64,000 nucleotides of DNA, taken from an uncultured Prevotellaceae bacterium. GTDB taxonomy: Bacteria > Bacteroidota > Bacteroidia > Bacteroidales > Bacteroidaceae. A program made the position numbers and the translations under genes. This document shows, one piece after another, positions 51,415 to 60,504 of the stretch (within the stretch, counting starts at the first letter, position 1; the number at the start of each line of letters is the position of its first letter). The DNA lies in assembly GCA_900318115.1 (NCBI GenBank), contig ONJJ01000012.1, positions 1 through 64,000 on the forward strand. The letters are read 5' to 3'. The notes below the pieces were generated by a model. It ran no database searches and had not been told where the DNA came from. It saw only the letters and a list, made by a program, of their open reading frames with translations.

Positions 51415-52233
51415 TTACTCCTCCGTCTTCTTGGTGCGACGGCGGCGTTTGGGCTTCTCTTCGCCCTTTGCCTGGAGCTGTACGCCGGCGAGTTCGGGGT
51501 CGATCATGATGCGTCCGCAGTACTCGCATACAATAATTTTTTTGCGCATGCGTATGTCGAGCTGTCGCTGGGGCGGAATCTTGTTGAAGCAACCACCGCA
51601 GGCATCGCGCTGGACATAGACGATGCCCAGTCCGTTGCGGGAGTTCTTGCGTATGCGCTTGAAGGCGGAGAGCAGACGCGGCTCGATGGTGGCCTCCAGG
51701 CTCTTGCTGCGCTCGCGCAGTTTCTCTTCCTCGGCACGTGTCTCGGAGATGATCTCGTCGAGCTCACTCTTCTTGATGTCAAGGTCCGTGCGGCGTTCGG
51801 TGACGGTGTCAGAGCAGCGACGGATCTCTTCGCTCTTGTGTTCCTGAGCCTCACCAGCCTCGCGTATCTTTTTCTCGTTGAGCTGGTTGTCGAGCTGCAG
51901 GTACTCTATTTCCTTGGTCAGATTCTCATATTCGCGGTTGTTGCGCACGTTGTCCAGCTGGCTGGTGTAACGCTCGATGTTGGCGAGGTTGTTCTGGATG
52001 GTGATTCGCCGGCTGCTGACTTCGCGCTGCAGGCCTGCTATTTCCTCCTGAATCTTCTCAATGCGGGTGGTCAGTCCCTCGATCTCGTCCTCCAGATCCT
52101 GCACTTCCAAAGGCAGTTCGCCGCGTAGGGTCTTGATCTTATCGATTTCGGAGAGCATGGTTTGCAGCTGATAGAGATTCTTCAGTTTGTCCTCAATACT
52201 GAGGTCTGCGGGGTCTTTTCTTTCTCTTGCCAT
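51415..52233 (-). CDS. Coiled-coil protein with C4 zinc ribbon (YbgI/CT398-type, zf-RING_7)
   Basis: 272 residues. Residues about 15-195 are a long coiled coil (LEDEIEGLTTRIEKIQEEIA and following heptads). Then comes GIVYVQRDACGGCFNKIPPQ and, 16 residues later, KIIVCEYCGRIM: two CxxC knuckles forming a C4 zinc ribbon. The tail is very basic (KPKRRRRTKKTEE). This is the C4-type zinc-ribbon domain family, whose members are proposed to act as chaperones or nucleic-acid-binding factors. It is almost always paired with a Nif3-like gene, as here (59 nt upstream, same strand). Confidence 0.9.
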   Translation of the reverse strand: MARERKDPADLSIEDKLKNLYQLQTMLSEIDKIKTLRGELPLEVQDLEDEIEGLTTRIEKIQEEIAGLQREVSSRRITIQNNLANIERYTSQLDNVRNNREYENLTKEIEYLQLDNQLNEKKIREAGEAQEHKSEEIRRCSDTVTERRTDLDIKKSELDEIISETRAEEEKLRERSKSLEATIEPRLLSAFKRIRKNSRNGLGIVYVQRDACGGCFNKIPPQRQLDIRMRKKIIVCEYCGRIMIDPELAGVQLQAKGEEKPKRRRRTKKTEE

Positions 52234-52292
52234 AGTGATAATATTGTGATTTAATGATTTACGGATTGGATGTTTCGTTCTTCAATCTGAGT

Positions 52293-53090
52293 TCAGAGTA
52301 TCTGTATGGGATTCGTGCGCACCTCGGTGTCGTAGATGGGCAGTTGCGGCGCTGTGCGCTCTATGATCTCTCGGAAGATCTCGCGTGTGTACTGCTCGCT
52401 CTCGTAGTGCCCCATCACGGCGATTTGCACTTCCTGCTCATGTCCGAACCATGTGTGGTAGTGCATCTCTCCGGTGAGGAAGGCATCGGCCTCGGCACGG
52501 ACGGCCTCCGGCAGCAGGAAATCTCCAGCCCCGCCGCATACGACTACACTCTGTATGGGGCGCTCCAGCAGTTGGTTGTGCTGCAGGGCCTCGATGCCGA
52601 AGGCTTGCTTCACGCGCTGCAGGAAGGCCAGCGAGTCCTCGGCCTCGGGCAGGTAGCCGATGGTGCCGCTGCCGCACTTCACCTGCCGGGTCCCCACGCT
52701 CACCATGCGCGGGCTGAGCAGCTGCACGTCTATGAGACCCAACTTCTCGGATATGCGGAAGTTCACTCCGTCCTCGGCGTTGTCCAGGTTCGTGTGGGCG
52801 CTGTAGATGCAGATGTCATTCTGGATTGCCAGGCGGATGCAGCGCTGCACGAGGTCGGCGTCGCTGACCTGCTTCAGCCCGTGGAAGAGCAGCGGATGGT
52901 GGCTCACGACGAGGTTGCAGCCGAGATCCACGGCTTCGCGCAGCACGTCCTCGGTCACGTCCAAACACAATAATGCCCCTAAAGCCTCCGCCTCTGTCAA
53001 TCCACATTGCAGGCCTGCATTGTCGTAGCTTTCCTGCAAGGGCAGAGGCGCGAATTGCTCAAGGGCACCGATGATTTCCTTGATTTTCAC
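52293..53090 (-). CDS. Nif3-like dinuclear metal-centre protein
   Basis: 265 residues. Metal-binding motifs: CNLVVSHHPLLFHGLKQV (His pair), IYSAHTNLDNAEDGVNFR (His/Asp) and, near the end, GHYESEQYTREIF (His/Glu). It belongs to the Nif3/YbgI family of hexameric proteins with a two-metal centre, often mis-named GTP cyclohydrolase I type 2. The physiological role is unclear. It is co-transcribed with the downstream zinc-ribbon coiled-coil gene. A TACCTTTG promoter (53113-53120) lies 23 nt before the ATG. Confidence 0.92.
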   Translation of the reverse strand: MKIKEIIGALEQFAPLPLQESYDNAGLQCGLTEAEALGALLCLDVTEDVLREAVDLGCNLVVSHHPLLFHGLKQVSDADLVQRCIRLAIQNDICIYSAHTNLDNAEDGVNFRISEKLGLIDVQLLSPRMVSVGTRQVKCGSGTIGYLPEAEDSLAFLQRVKQAFGIEALQHNQLLERPIQSVVVCGGAGDFLLPEAVRAEADAFLTGEMHYHTWFGHEQEVQIAVMGHYESEQYTREIFREIIERTAPQLPIYDTEVRTNPIQIL

Positions 53091-53112
53091 GTCTTGGGTG
53101 TTAAATGCGGCG

Positions 53113-53120
53113 CAAAGGTA
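53113..53120 (-). promoter_or_regulatory. Promoter of the Nif3-like/zinc-ribbon unit (TACCTTTG)
   Basis: Minus-strand TACCTTTG, 23 nt from the ATG at 53090. A GTTGAAAGTTGAAAG word array (about 53131-53158) lies next to it. Confidence 0.65.
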
Positions 53121-53211
53121 GTGATTTTTGTTGAAAGTTGAAAGTCCGAAGTTGAAAATTTACATTTTGGGCATGTTTTTTTATCTTTTTGCCTTATTTC
53201 GTGCATTCTCA

Positions 53212-53243
53212 TTTGCATATTTTTCGTTCTTTTCGTACCTTTG
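53212..53243 (+). promoter_or_regulatory. Promoter of the DUF308 gene (TTTG-N20-TACCTTTG)
   Basis: TTTG (53212-53215), a 20-nt spacer and TACCTTTG (53236-53243) match the full consensus. The leader is about 135 nt. Confidence 0.85.
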
Positions 53244-53331
53244 CACCGAAATTTTTGTTGCCCAGGCAATCCGGAAATCCAATATCCCAGAAAGCCTCAG
53301 GGGAATCAGAAAGTCGGAAATGGTCAAAAAA

Positions 53332-53380
53332 GTAAATCTGTAAATTCACAAATCCGTTAATCCGTAAATCCATAAATTCT
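53332..53380. repeat. AAATCCGTTAATCCGT word array before the DUF308 start
   Basis: Words AAATCTGT, AAATTCAC, AAATCCGTT, AATCCGT and AAATCCAT repeat five to six times up to the ATG. It lies in the transcribed leader. Confidence 0.8.
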
Positions 53381-53383
53381 CCC

Positions 53384-54046
53384 ATGCGTCTGCTCAGCTA
53401 CATCCTTCGCGCCCTGTGCGCCGTTGCTGTCGGTTTTCTCCTTGTCAGCAACCCCTCCACGATGGCCGACCTGCTCATTCAAGTCGTAGGCGGTCTGTTC
53501 GGCCTGCTCGGCCTGGGCACCATCGTCGGCTATTTCACCTCCCGCCGCCAGAGCCCCTCCGGCTCTGCCCTCCGCCCCGTCTTTCCCTTCGCCGGCTTGG
53601 GGTCGTTGGCCTTCGGCGCAATCCTGATCGTGTGGCCTACGCAGTTCAAGGAAATCTTCATGTACGTGGTGGGCGGCCTGCTGGTGCTCTTCGGCCTGAG
53701 TCAATTCTGGGGCCTCTTCAAGAATCGCAAGGTAGCCCCCCTGAGTTTCTCGCTGTTCCTCATCCCGCTGCTGGTGGTCATCGCCTCAGGCGTGATGATT
53801 CTACTCTACCCCACCGAGTCCGCCTCGCTGCCCTTCACCGTCTTCGGCATCATCGCCATCTGCTACGGTGTGAACGAGTTCTTCCTCGGGCTGCGCCTGT
53901 GGCGGTTCCAGAGGCTCTACGACGCCCAGTTCATCCAAGCCGAAGAAGTCACGGAAGCTGAGGCAGAAGAAGTCACGGAAGCCGAGGCCGAAGAAATTCC
54001 CGACGCCAAACTCATCCCCGGCTCCACCACAAACCCAACTGAATGA
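53384..54046 (+). CDS. DUF308 (HdeD-like) membrane protein
   Basis: 220 residues with six hydrophobic segments arranged in pairs (residues about 5-30, 35-50, 65-85, 90-110, 120-140, 145-165). This is the DUF308 pattern of HdeD-type inner-membrane proteins. The C-terminal 40 residues are acidic and repetitive (EEVTEAEAEEVTEAEAEEIP) and likely cytoplasmic or periplasmic. HdeD is linked to acid tolerance in Escherichia coli; nothing here shows that role. It has its own consensus promoter and is followed 25 nt later by the DUF1846 gene. Confidence 0.85.
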   Translation: MRLLSYILRALCAVAVGFLLVSNPSTMADLLIQVVGGLFGLLGLGTIVGYFTSRRQSPSGSALRPVFPFAGLGSLAFGAILIVWPTQFKEIFMYVVGGLLVLFGLSQFWGLFKNRKVAPLSFSLFLIPLLVVIASGVMILLYPTESASLPFTVFGIIAICYGVNEFFLGLRLWRFQRLYDAQFIQAEEVTEAEAEEVTEAEAEEIPDAKLIPGSTTNPTE

Positions 54047-54071
54047 CAACACCTCTCTATATATCACATCT

Positions 54072-55547
54072 ATGAAAATCGGTTTCGACAACGACAAATA
54101 CGTTCGCATCCAGAGCGAGCACATCAAGGAACGCATCGCCAAGTTCGGCAACAAACTCTACCTCGAGCTGGGTGGCAAACTCTTCGACGACCACCATGCC
54201 AGCCGCGTTCTGCCCGGCTTCGAGCCCGACAGCAAGCTGCGCATGCTCTCCCAGTTGCGCGAGCACGCCGAGATCGTCATCGTCGTCAGCGCCGCTGATA
54301 TCGAGAAGAACAAGGTGCGCGCCGACTTGGGCATCACCTACGACGAGGACGTGCTACGCCTGCGCTCGGAGTTCCAGCAGCGAGGATTCCTCGTCAGCTC
54401 CGTGGTCATCACCCACTACAACGGTCAGGCCAGCGCAGTGGCATTCAGCGAGCGCATGCAGCGCCTGGGCATCCGCTACTTCTTCCACTACCTCATCGAG
54501 GGCTACCCCCACAACGTCTCGCTCATCGACTCCGCCGACGGATTCGGCAAAAACGACTACGTAGAGACCTCGCGGCCCCTGGTCATCGTGACCGCCCCCG
54601 GCCCTGGAAGCGGCAAGATGGCCGTCTGCCTCAGCCAGCTCTACCACGAGCACCAGCGTGGCATCGAAGCCGGATATGCCAAGTTCGAGACCTTCCCCGT
54701 CTGGAATCTGCCACTGAAGCACCCCGTCAACATCGCCTACGAGGCCGCCACGGCCGACCTCAACGATGTCAACATGATCGACCCCTTCCACCTCGAGGCC
54801 TACAACAAAATCGCCATCAACTACAACCGCGACATCGAGATATTTCCCGTGCTGGACGCCCTCTTCGAGGGCATCTACGGCCACAACCCCTACAAGTCCC
54901 CCACGGACATGGGCGTCAATATGGTCGGCTTCTGCATCAGCGATGACGAGGTCTGCAGCCACGCCTCCATGGACGAGATCGTCAGGCGCTACTACGCAGC
55001 CCTCAACAAGTTCGCCACCGGCACCTGCGACGACTCTGAGGTCAAGAAAATCGCCCTGCTGCTGCGCCAGGCAGGCATCACCACCGACTTCCGCCGCACC
55101 ACCGTGGCCGCCCGCCTGCGCAAGGAGGAGTCCAAGGGACTGCCCGACGACGCCTGCGCCGCCATCGAGCTCGCCGACGGCACCATCATCACCTCCGGCT
55201 CCAGCGACCTCCTCGGCTGCTGCGCCGCCCTCCTGCTCAACGCCACCAAGTACCTGGCGGGCATCGACCACAACCTCAAACTCATCCCGCAGAGCATGAT
55301 TGTGCCCATACAGCGCATGAAGATCGAGGACCTGCAGGGGCGCAACCCCCGCCTGCACACCGACGAGGTGCTCGTGGCACTGGCCGTTCTCAGCACCCAG
55401 GACGACAACTGCCGACGTGCCCTCGACGCCCTGCCGCAGCTGAAGGGATGCCAGGTACACACCACCGTCATGCTCGGAGAGGTGGACCGCAAGATATTCA
55501 GCAAGCTCGGGATCGGGCTCACCTGCGACCCTGTGCGCAAGCGTTGA
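54072..55547 (+). CDS. DUF1846 (UPF0371) family protein
   Basis: 491 residues. It opens KIGFDNDKYVRIQSEHIKER. It contains VVSAADIEKNKVRADLGITY, RYFFHYLIEGYPHNVSLIDS and the P-loop-like VIVTAPGPGSGKMAVCLSQL (about residue 175), all typical of the DUF1846 family. Structures of the family show a large two-domain fold, but the activity is not established. The whole chain is present (usual length ~490-500). It is probably co-transcribed with the DUF308 gene. A T-tailed hairpin follows the stop. Confidence 0.93.
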   Translation: MKIGFDNDKYVRIQSEHIKERIAKFGNKLYLELGGKLFDDHHASRVLPGFEPDSKLRMLSQLREHAEIVIVVSAADIEKNKVRADLGITYDEDVLRLRSEFQQRGFLVSSVVITHYNGQASAVAFSERMQRLGIRYFFHYLIEGYPHNVSLIDSADGFGKNDYVETSRPLVIVTAPGPGSGKMAVCLSQLYHEHQRGIEAGYAKFETFPVWNLPLKHPVNIAYEAATADLNDVNMIDPFHLEAYNKIAINYNRDIEIFPVLDALFEGIYGHNPYKSPTDMGVNMVGFCISDDEVCSHASMDEIVRRYYAALNKFATGTCDDSEVKKIALLLRQAGITTDFRRTTVAARLRKEESKGLPDDACAAIELADGTIITSGSSDLLGCCAALLLNATKYLAGIDHNLKLIPQSMIVPIQRMKIEDLQGRNPRLHTDEVLVALAVLSTQDDNCRRALDALPQLKGCQVHTTVMLGEVDRKIFSKLGIGLTCDPVRKR

Positions 55548-55573
55548 TTCCCGAGCAACGAACTATGGAACAG

Positions 55574-55615
55574 CGGATTAGGACAACTCTTCCCTAATCC
55601 GATTGTTTCTTTTTA
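55574..55615 (+). terminator. Rho-independent terminator after the DUF1846 gene
   Basis: CGGATTAGG (55574-55582) pairs with CCTAATCCG (55593-55601), then a T-rich run ATTGTTTCTTTTT. Confidence 0.88.
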
Positions 55616-55651
55616 GCAGCAAGATTGGAAACAGTGGTGCAGCATTGCTTT

Positions 55652-55821
55652 GTGTTGCAGTGTTGCAGTGTTGCAGTGTTGCAGTTCCCAAAATAGATTC
55701 TACGACAGTCAAAAAATAACTCTATATTTATATATATATATTATATATATATATAAATATAGAAGTTTGTTTAGGGAGTGGAAATACCCTTAAGAGAACT
55801 GCAACACTGCAACACTGCAAC
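55652..55821. repeat. Nested inverted repeat: TGTTGCAG arms around an A/T palindrome
   Basis: The left arm is about four copies of the 8-bp word GTGTTGCA. Its last 25 bp (55662-55686) are perfectly inverted at 55797-55821. Inside lies a second perfect palindrome with 19-bp A/T arms (55722-55740 and 55744-55762) and a 3-nt loop. It is part of the 589-bp gap between the DUF1846 gene and mfd. No ORF lies in the element. Confidence 0.93.
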
Positions 55822-55961
55822 AGCGCGCTGACTGAATGAACAAGGGGAATTGTAAGCCACGGAAAACGGGCAGGCACTGAGAAAATGCGTCTCGGCGAAA
55901 AAAAATGCACCCAGACGAAAAAAAGTCGGGGATTTATTCGTAGACCGCAATAGAAATGTCG

Positions 55962-55969
55962 TATCTTTG
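55962..55969 (+). promoter_or_regulatory. Orphan promoter-like box (TATCTTTG)
   Basis: A good TAnnTTTG match reading to the right, followed by no recognisable gene, only the AAGTACTACTT repeats. Confidence 0.5.
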
Positions 55970-56014
55970 CAGCGTGAAAAGGAAAAGGGAGGAAATAGTA
56001 GAGAGGCGCCCGAC

Positions 56015-56119
56015 AAAGTACTACTTCCAGCGGCCACAAAGTAGTACTTGCTGCGGTCACAAAGTACTACCAGCGGTCAAAAGTACTACTTCCAGCGGCC
56101 ACAAAGTAGTACTTGCTGC
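56015..56119. repeat. 40-bp direct repeat with internal palindrome
   Basis: Two identical 40-bp copies (56015-56054 and 56080-56119) flank a truncated third unit. Each copy has an 11-bp perfect inverted repeat, AAGTACTACTT / AAGTAGTACTT, around a 12-nt G/C-rich loop. The mfd stop lies 18 bp to the right. It may act as the 3' hairpin of the mfd message. Confidence 0.93.
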
Positions 56120-56136
56120 AGCGCAAAACTAAGATT

Positions 56137-59100
56137 TCAGGTGTGGATGGCCTGCATCTCCTCCAGCACCTCGCAAGCTCGGCGCACGCTGTCCACCCCC
56201 TGAATGAGCATGGAACGGCGACCCTTGACCTCATCGAAGCGGCAGTCGGCAACGTGGATGGTGCCGTAGGCGATGCACTGGTCGAAGGCGGGCGAGCGGA
56301 AGAAGGGAGAGTCGTCCTCCTTGATGAAATAGAGGCGCATACGGTGGTTCTTGAGCACCACACGCTCGGCACCGAAGTACTTGCCCAGCCGACGCAGACG
56401 CACCACACGGATGAGTTCCTCGGCCTGCTCGGGGATGGCACCGAAGCGGTCCTGCAGGCGACGCCGGAACGCCTCGATGGCCTCGTCGGTTTCCAGCCCG
56501 TCGAGCTCGCGATAGAGCAGCATACGCTCCGTAGAACCGGGCACGAAGGTCTCGGGGAAGGACATGACGAGGTCGCTCTCCAGCTGGCACTCGTCTACGA
56601 AATCCTCGCCGCTGGTGACCTCGCCCGCAGCCACCTGCTGCTCGAAGAGTTCCTTGAATTCCTCGTTCTTCAGTTCTTTGACAGCTTGGGAAAGAATCTT
56701 CTGGTAGGTCTCGTAGCCGAGGTCGGCGATGAAGCCACTCTGCTCGGCACCCAGCAGGTTGCCCGCACCGCGGATATCCAGATCCTGCATGGCAATGTGG
56801 ATGCCGCTGCCGAGGTCGGAGAAGTTCTCGATGGCCTGCAGACGCCGACGGGCATCCTGCGGCAAGGCACCCAGCGGAGGGGCCATGAGGTAGCAGAAGG
56901 CCTTCTTGTTCGACCGCCCCACGCGACCGCGCATCTGATGCAAGTCACTGAGACCGAAGTTGTTGGCCCCGCAGATGATGATGGTGTTCGCGTTGGGGAT
57001 GTCCAGCCCGCTCTCGATGATAGTGGTGGAGATGAGCACGTCGTAGTCGTAGGCGGCAAAGGCCATCATCACACGCTCCAGCTCCTCGGGGTGCATGCGT
57101 CCGTGGCCCACGCACACACGCGCATCGGGTACATACTTATGTATCATCGCCTCCAACTCGGGCAGCTGGGAGATGCGGTTGTTGACGATGAATACCTGCC
57201 CGTTGCGGCTCATCTCGAAGCCCACGGCCTCGGCAATGATCTCCGGCGAGAAGGTATGCACCTCCGTCTGAATGGGATAGCGGTTGGGCGGAGGCGTCTG
57301 GATGACGCTGAGGTCCCGGGCGCCCATGAGCGAGAACTGCAGGGTTCGGGGGATGGGCGTGGCGGTGAGCGTGAGCGTGTCCACATTGACCTTCATCTGG
57401 CGGAGCTTCTCTTTCGTAGCGACTCCGAATTTCTGTTCCTCGTCGATGATGAGCAGGCCGAGGTCCTTGAATTTCACAGTCTTGCCGATGAGTTTGTGAG
57501 TACCCACGATGATGTCAATCTTGCCCGCCTCGAGGTCAGCGAGGATCTCTCGCGTCTGCTTGGTAGTGCGAGCCCGACTGAGGTAATCCACGCGCACGGG
57601 GAGGTCGCGCAGGCGGTCGCGGAAGGTGTTGAAGTGCTGGTAGGCAAGCACGGTGGTGGGGACCATGACGGCTGTCTGCTTGCCATCGACGGCGGCCTTG
57701 AAGGCTGCGCGCACGGCAACCTCGGTCTTGCCGAAGCCCACGTCGCCGCAGACAAGGCGATCCATAGGACGCTGACGCTCCATGTCGGCCTTGACGTCCT
57801 GCGTGGCCTTGAGTTGGTCGGGGGTGTCCTCGTAGAGGAAGCTGGCTTCGAGCTCGTGCTGGAGGTAGGAGTCGGGGCTGTAGGCGAAGCCCTTCTCCTC
57901 GCGGCGGCGGGAGTAGAGACGGATGAGGTCGCGGGCGATGTCCTTGATCTTCGACTTCGTGCGCTCCTTCATGCGCTCCCAGGCGCCAGTTCCGAGGCGG
58001 CTGATGCGCGGCGGCTCACCTTCCTTGCCCTTGTACTTCGAGACCTTGTGCAGAGCGTGGATCGAGACATAGACGACGTCGTCGTGGTCAAAGGTGATCT
58101 TGATCATCTCCTGCATGCGACCATCGGGCTGCGGCACGCGGATGAGACCGCCGAAGCGGCCGATGCCGTGGTCAACGTGGACCACGTAGTCACCCACCTC
58201 GAACTCCTGCAGTTCCTTCAGCGTGAGTGCCACCTTGCCCGAGCGGGCGCGGTCGCTGCGGAGGTTGTACTTGTGGAAGCGGTCGAAGATCTGATGGTCT
58301 GTGAAGAGGCATACCTTCAGGTCATTATCAGCAAATCCCGCGTGCAGGGTCTTGTCCACGGGGGTGAATTGCACATCGGGTGCCTGCTCCTCGAAGATGG
58401 CCTTCAGGCGGTCAGTCTGCTTTCGTGAATCGGCGAGGATATAGATGGTGTAGCCCTTCAGGAGGTAGTCCTCGAAGGTATTGGCGACAAGGTCGAAGTT
58501 CTTGTGGAAAATGGGCTGAGGAGTGGTGGCGAAGGAAAGGCTGAGACCAGCCCCCGAGCCTCTCCTTTTAGAAAGTGTAGAGGGCTGCGTGGCGATGGAT
58601 GTTTCCTCGCGCTTGCAGGCAGAGAGTTCCACGCGCCTGAAGGAAGAAAAGTCCTGCTCGAAGGTGGGTGCCGTGATGAGCATCAGTTCCTTCTTCAGCC
58701 GCTGACGTTGCTCGGCTTCCTCACGCTCACTCGTCACAGCGTCTTCCAGAAGTGCCTGCTGCGAGAAGCCTTCCTGCCATATCTGCCCGATGCGTTCGGC
58801 CACGTAGGCCAAGTCCTTGGCCACCAGCACCGTGTCCGCGGGCAGGAGGGAGGCCAGGGAGACGGTGTCCTCATGCTCGCTGCTGAGTTCGGGCACCAGG
58901 GATATCTGGTCCACGCGCTGCCGGCTAAGCTGGCTCTCGACCTCGAAAGTACGGATGCTGTCCACCTCCGAACCGAAGAAATCAATGCGGTAGGGGTACT
59001 CACTGGAGTAGGAGAAGACATCGACCAGCGAGCCACGCACCGCGAACTGACCGGGTTCATAGACGTAATCCGTGCGCTGGAAGCCAAATTCCAGCAGCGT

Positions 59101-59691
59101 CTGCTCCACGAAGCTGATGTCCACGCGCTCACCCGTACGCAACCCCAGCGTGCGAGCTTCCAAGGTCTCCTGCGACACCACACGTTCGGCAACGGCTTCG
59201 GGATAGGAGACAATGAAGGGTGAAGAATCCCCGCTCTTCACTCGGCTCAGCACTTCCGTCCGCAGGATCTCGTTGGCAGCATCGCGCTGGCCGAACTTCA
59301 CGGCACGGCGAAAACTGCTGGGAAAGAAGAGCACCTGCTGCTCGCCCATCACCTGGACGAGGTCGTGGTAGAAATAGCCCGCTTCCTCCTGGTCATCGAG
59401 GATGAAGAGCAGGGGAGGCAGAGGCTGGCTGGCGACTGACAAAGCGCCATCCGACTTGCCCTGCGGAGTGCCTTCTGACTCGACAACCGAAACGCCTTCT
59501 GATTTGCCCTCCAAAACAGAGCGGCTCGCCTTGACGGGAACGACTGCGGCAGAGGCAAAGACGAGCGCCGACGAGCTGGCTTGAAGCCCTGAAAGGCGGA
59601 TTTGTCGCACCTCACTCTTGCCGAGCGCACGAGCCAGAGCACGCACCTGAGGATGTCGCGCATAGAGCGTCTGAAGTTCCTGTATCTGCAT
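56137..59691 (-). CDS. mfd: Transcription-repair coupling factor Mfd
   Basis: 1184 residues from the ATG at 59691. The frame is open further upstream, but the promoter box at 59712-59719 fixes the start. It removes stalled RNA polymerase and recruits UvrA. UvrB-like N-terminal modules ([33 protein letters not shown]), the RNAP-interaction domain ([20 protein letters not shown]) and RecG-like helicase motifs are present: [20 protein letters not shown] (Walker A), [12 protein letters not shown] (DEEQ box), [13 protein letters not shown] and [16 protein letters not shown]. Two in-frame low-complexity insertions, residues about 59-82 ([14 protein letters not shown]) and about 358-385 ([11 protein letters not shown]), lengthen it. 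Confidence 0.96.
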   Translation of the reverse strand: MQIQELQTLYARHPQVRALARALGKSEVRQIRLSGLQASSSALVFASAAVVPVKASRSVLEGKSEGVSVVESEGTPQGKSDGALSVASQPLPPLLFILDDQEEAGYFYHDLVQVMGEQQVLFFPSSFRRAVKFGQRDAANEILRTEVLSRVKSGDSSPFIVSYPEAVAERVVSQETLEARTLGLRTGERVDISFVEQTLLEFGFQRTDYVYEPGQFAVRGSLVDVFSYSSEYPYRIDFFGSEVDSIRTFEVESQLSRQRVDQISLVPELSSEHEDTVSLASLLPADTVLVAKDLAYVAERIGQIWQEGFSQQALLEDAVTSEREEAEQRQRLKKELMLITAPTFEQDFSSFRRVELSACKREETSIATQPSTLSKRRGSGAGLSLSFATTPQPIFHKNFDLVANTFEDYLLKGYTIYILADSRKQTDRLKAIFEEQAPDVQFTPVDKTLHAGFADNDLKVCLFTDHQIFDRFHKYNLRSDRARSGKVALTLKELQEFEVGDYVVHVDHGIGRFGGLIRVPQPDGRMQEMIKITFDHDDVVYVSIHALHKVSKYKGKEGEPPRISRLGTGAWERMKERTKSKIKDIARDLIRLYSRRREEKGFAYSPDSYLQHELEASFLYEDTPDQLKATQDVKADMERQRPMDRLVCGDVGFGKTEVAVRAAFKAAVDGKQTAVMVPTTVLAYQHFNTFRDRLRDLPVRVDYLSRARTTKQTREILADLEAGKIDIIVGTHKLIGKTVKFKDLGLLIIDEEQKFGVATKEKLRQMKVNVDTLTLTATPIPRTLQFSLMGARDLSVIQTPPPNRYPIQTEVHTFSPEIIAEAVGFEMSRNGQVFIVNNRISQLPELEAMIHKYVPDARVCVGHGRMHPEELERVMMAFAAYDYDVLISTTIIESGLDIPNANTIIICGANNFGLSDLHQMRGRVGRSNKKAFCYLMAPPLGALPQDARRRLQAIENFSDLGSGIHIAMQDLDIRGAGNLLGAEQSGFIADLGYETYQKILSQAVKELKNEEFKELFEQQVAAGEVTSGEDFVDECQLESDLVMSFPETFVPGSTERMLLYRELDGLETDEAIEAFRRRLQDRFGAIPEQAEELIRVVRLRRLGKYFGAERVVLKNHRMRLYFIKEDDSPFFRSPAFDQCIAYGTIHVADCRFDEVKGRRSMLIQGVDSVRRACEVLEEMQAIHT
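59446..59515. repeat. In-frame word array near the mfd 5' end
   Basis: Related words GATTTGCCCTCC, GACTTGCCCTGC and GCCTTCTGACTCGAC encode [20 protein letters not shown]. The flanking protein is conserved in Mfd, but this stretch is not. Confidence 0.6.
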
Positions 59692-60027
59692 ATATTCAAT
59701 TTTTGCGGCCGCAAAGATACTGATTTTCTGCGAGAAAATTCCACCTCTGACCCATTTTCCAGCCTCTGTCGGCAAAAAAACACTGAAAAAAGTGCCACAA
59801 ACAGGGTCACTTGAACCCTGAGGCCACATTAAGAGACAAAGAACGGCGAGATATCACCCCGCAAGCACCCCGAACTCGAAAAGAACCTGCGGATAGCTGT
59901 CGAATTTAAATTTTGAGAACTATAATCTCGTCCCGTTTCTTTCGCCGCGATTGCATCGCGGCATCACCCACCGACCAACCGTCGCCCCTCATCACTCAAA
60001 CGCAACTCAAAAAAAAATAAGAAAACT
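59692..60027. other. Divergent gap between mfd and the YbjQ-like gene
   Basis: 336 bp without a gene. The mfd promoter (minus-strand TATCTTTG, 59712-59719) lies at the left. A 7-bp hairpin GCCGCGA/TCGCGGC (59944-59962) and a weak AAATTTTG box (59908-59915) lie before the YbjQ-like gene. The rest shows no element I recognise. Confidence 0.6.
59712..59719 (-). promoter_or_regulatory. mfd promoter (TATCTTTG)
   Basis: Minus-strand TATCTTTG, 21 nt before the ATG at 59691. It rules out the longer reading frame. Confidence 0.7.
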
Positions 60028-60345
60028 ATGATTATCACAACAACCCCGACCCTCGAGGGTCACCCCATCAGAGAATACAAAGGCATCGTCACCGGCGAGA
60101 CCATCATCGGCGCCAACGCCATCAAAGACTTCATGGCAGGACTGACCGACTTCTTCGGCGGCCGCAGCACACAGTATGAGAAAGTGCTTATCGAAGCCAA
60201 GGACACCGCCATGAACGAGATGATGCAGCGCGCTCAGATGATGGGAGCCAATGCCATCGTGGGCATTGACATCGACTACGAGACCGTGGGACAATCGGGC
60301 TCCATGCTGATGGTTTCGACCAGCGGAACTGCCGTCGTCATCTGA
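60028..60345 (+). CDS. YbjQ/UPF0145 family protein
   Basis: 105 residues covering the whole family domain: [40 protein letters not shown], then [40 protein letters not shown] and the closing [13 protein letters not shown]. The proteins form pentameric beta-barrel rings and are labelled heavy-metal-binding, without a firmly established role. Length is normal. It is a single-gene unit, ending in a hairpin with a long T-run. Confidence 0.94.
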   Translation: MIITTTPTLEGHPIREYKGIVTGETIIGANAIKDFMAGLTDFFGGRSTQYEKVLIEAKDTAMNEMMQRAQMMGANAIVGIDIDYETVGQSGSMLMVSTSGTAVVI

Positions 60346-60402
60346 TTTATTGAGCAAAAACAGACAAAATGAGCCCTAAATGGCTTATGACACAGAAAAA
60401 AG

Positions 60403-60436
60403 TTGGACAGCACAACCGCTGGTCCAATTTTTTTTT
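60403..60436 (+). terminator. Terminator after the YbjQ-like gene
   Basis: TTGGACAGC pairs with GCTGGTCCAA (one bulge) across a 5-nt loop, followed directly by nine T. The T-run runs into the next promoter. Confidence 0.85.
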
Positions 60437-60437
60437 G

Positions 60438-60445
60438 TACCTTTG
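60438..60445 (+). promoter_or_regulatory. Promoter of the head-group cassette (TACCTTTG)
   Basis: TACCTTTG, 60 nt before the nucleotidyltransferase ATG and immediately after the terminator T-run. No -33 TTTG lies at normal spacing. Confidence 0.65.
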
Positions 60446-60504
60446 CACCCGTTTAACGCACCTTATATTCCTTAAGGTATCAAAAAACTACACTTCAGAA
60501 CACT

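Noticed and set aside
55652-55821. Insertion sequence bounded by inverted repeats
   Set aside because: The 110-bp interior has no transposase frame and no clear target duplication is seen; at most a MITE-like relic.
55652-56119. CRISPR array in the repeat-rich gap
   Set aside because: Repeats are contiguous or only two copies with no regular unique spacers, and there are no cas genes.
55974-56132. 52-codon GTG frame after the orphan promoter
   Set aside because: Made almost entirely of the hairpin repeat units; the amino-acid order looks random. Kept only as a comment in the findings.
56113-58428. 771-aa plus-strand frame opposite mfd
   Set aside because: Antisense shadow; the minus strand encodes the helicase motifs.
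59692-59829. 46-residue N-terminal extension of Mfd
   Set aside because: It crosses the TATCTTTG promoter and has no resemblance to Mfd N-termini.
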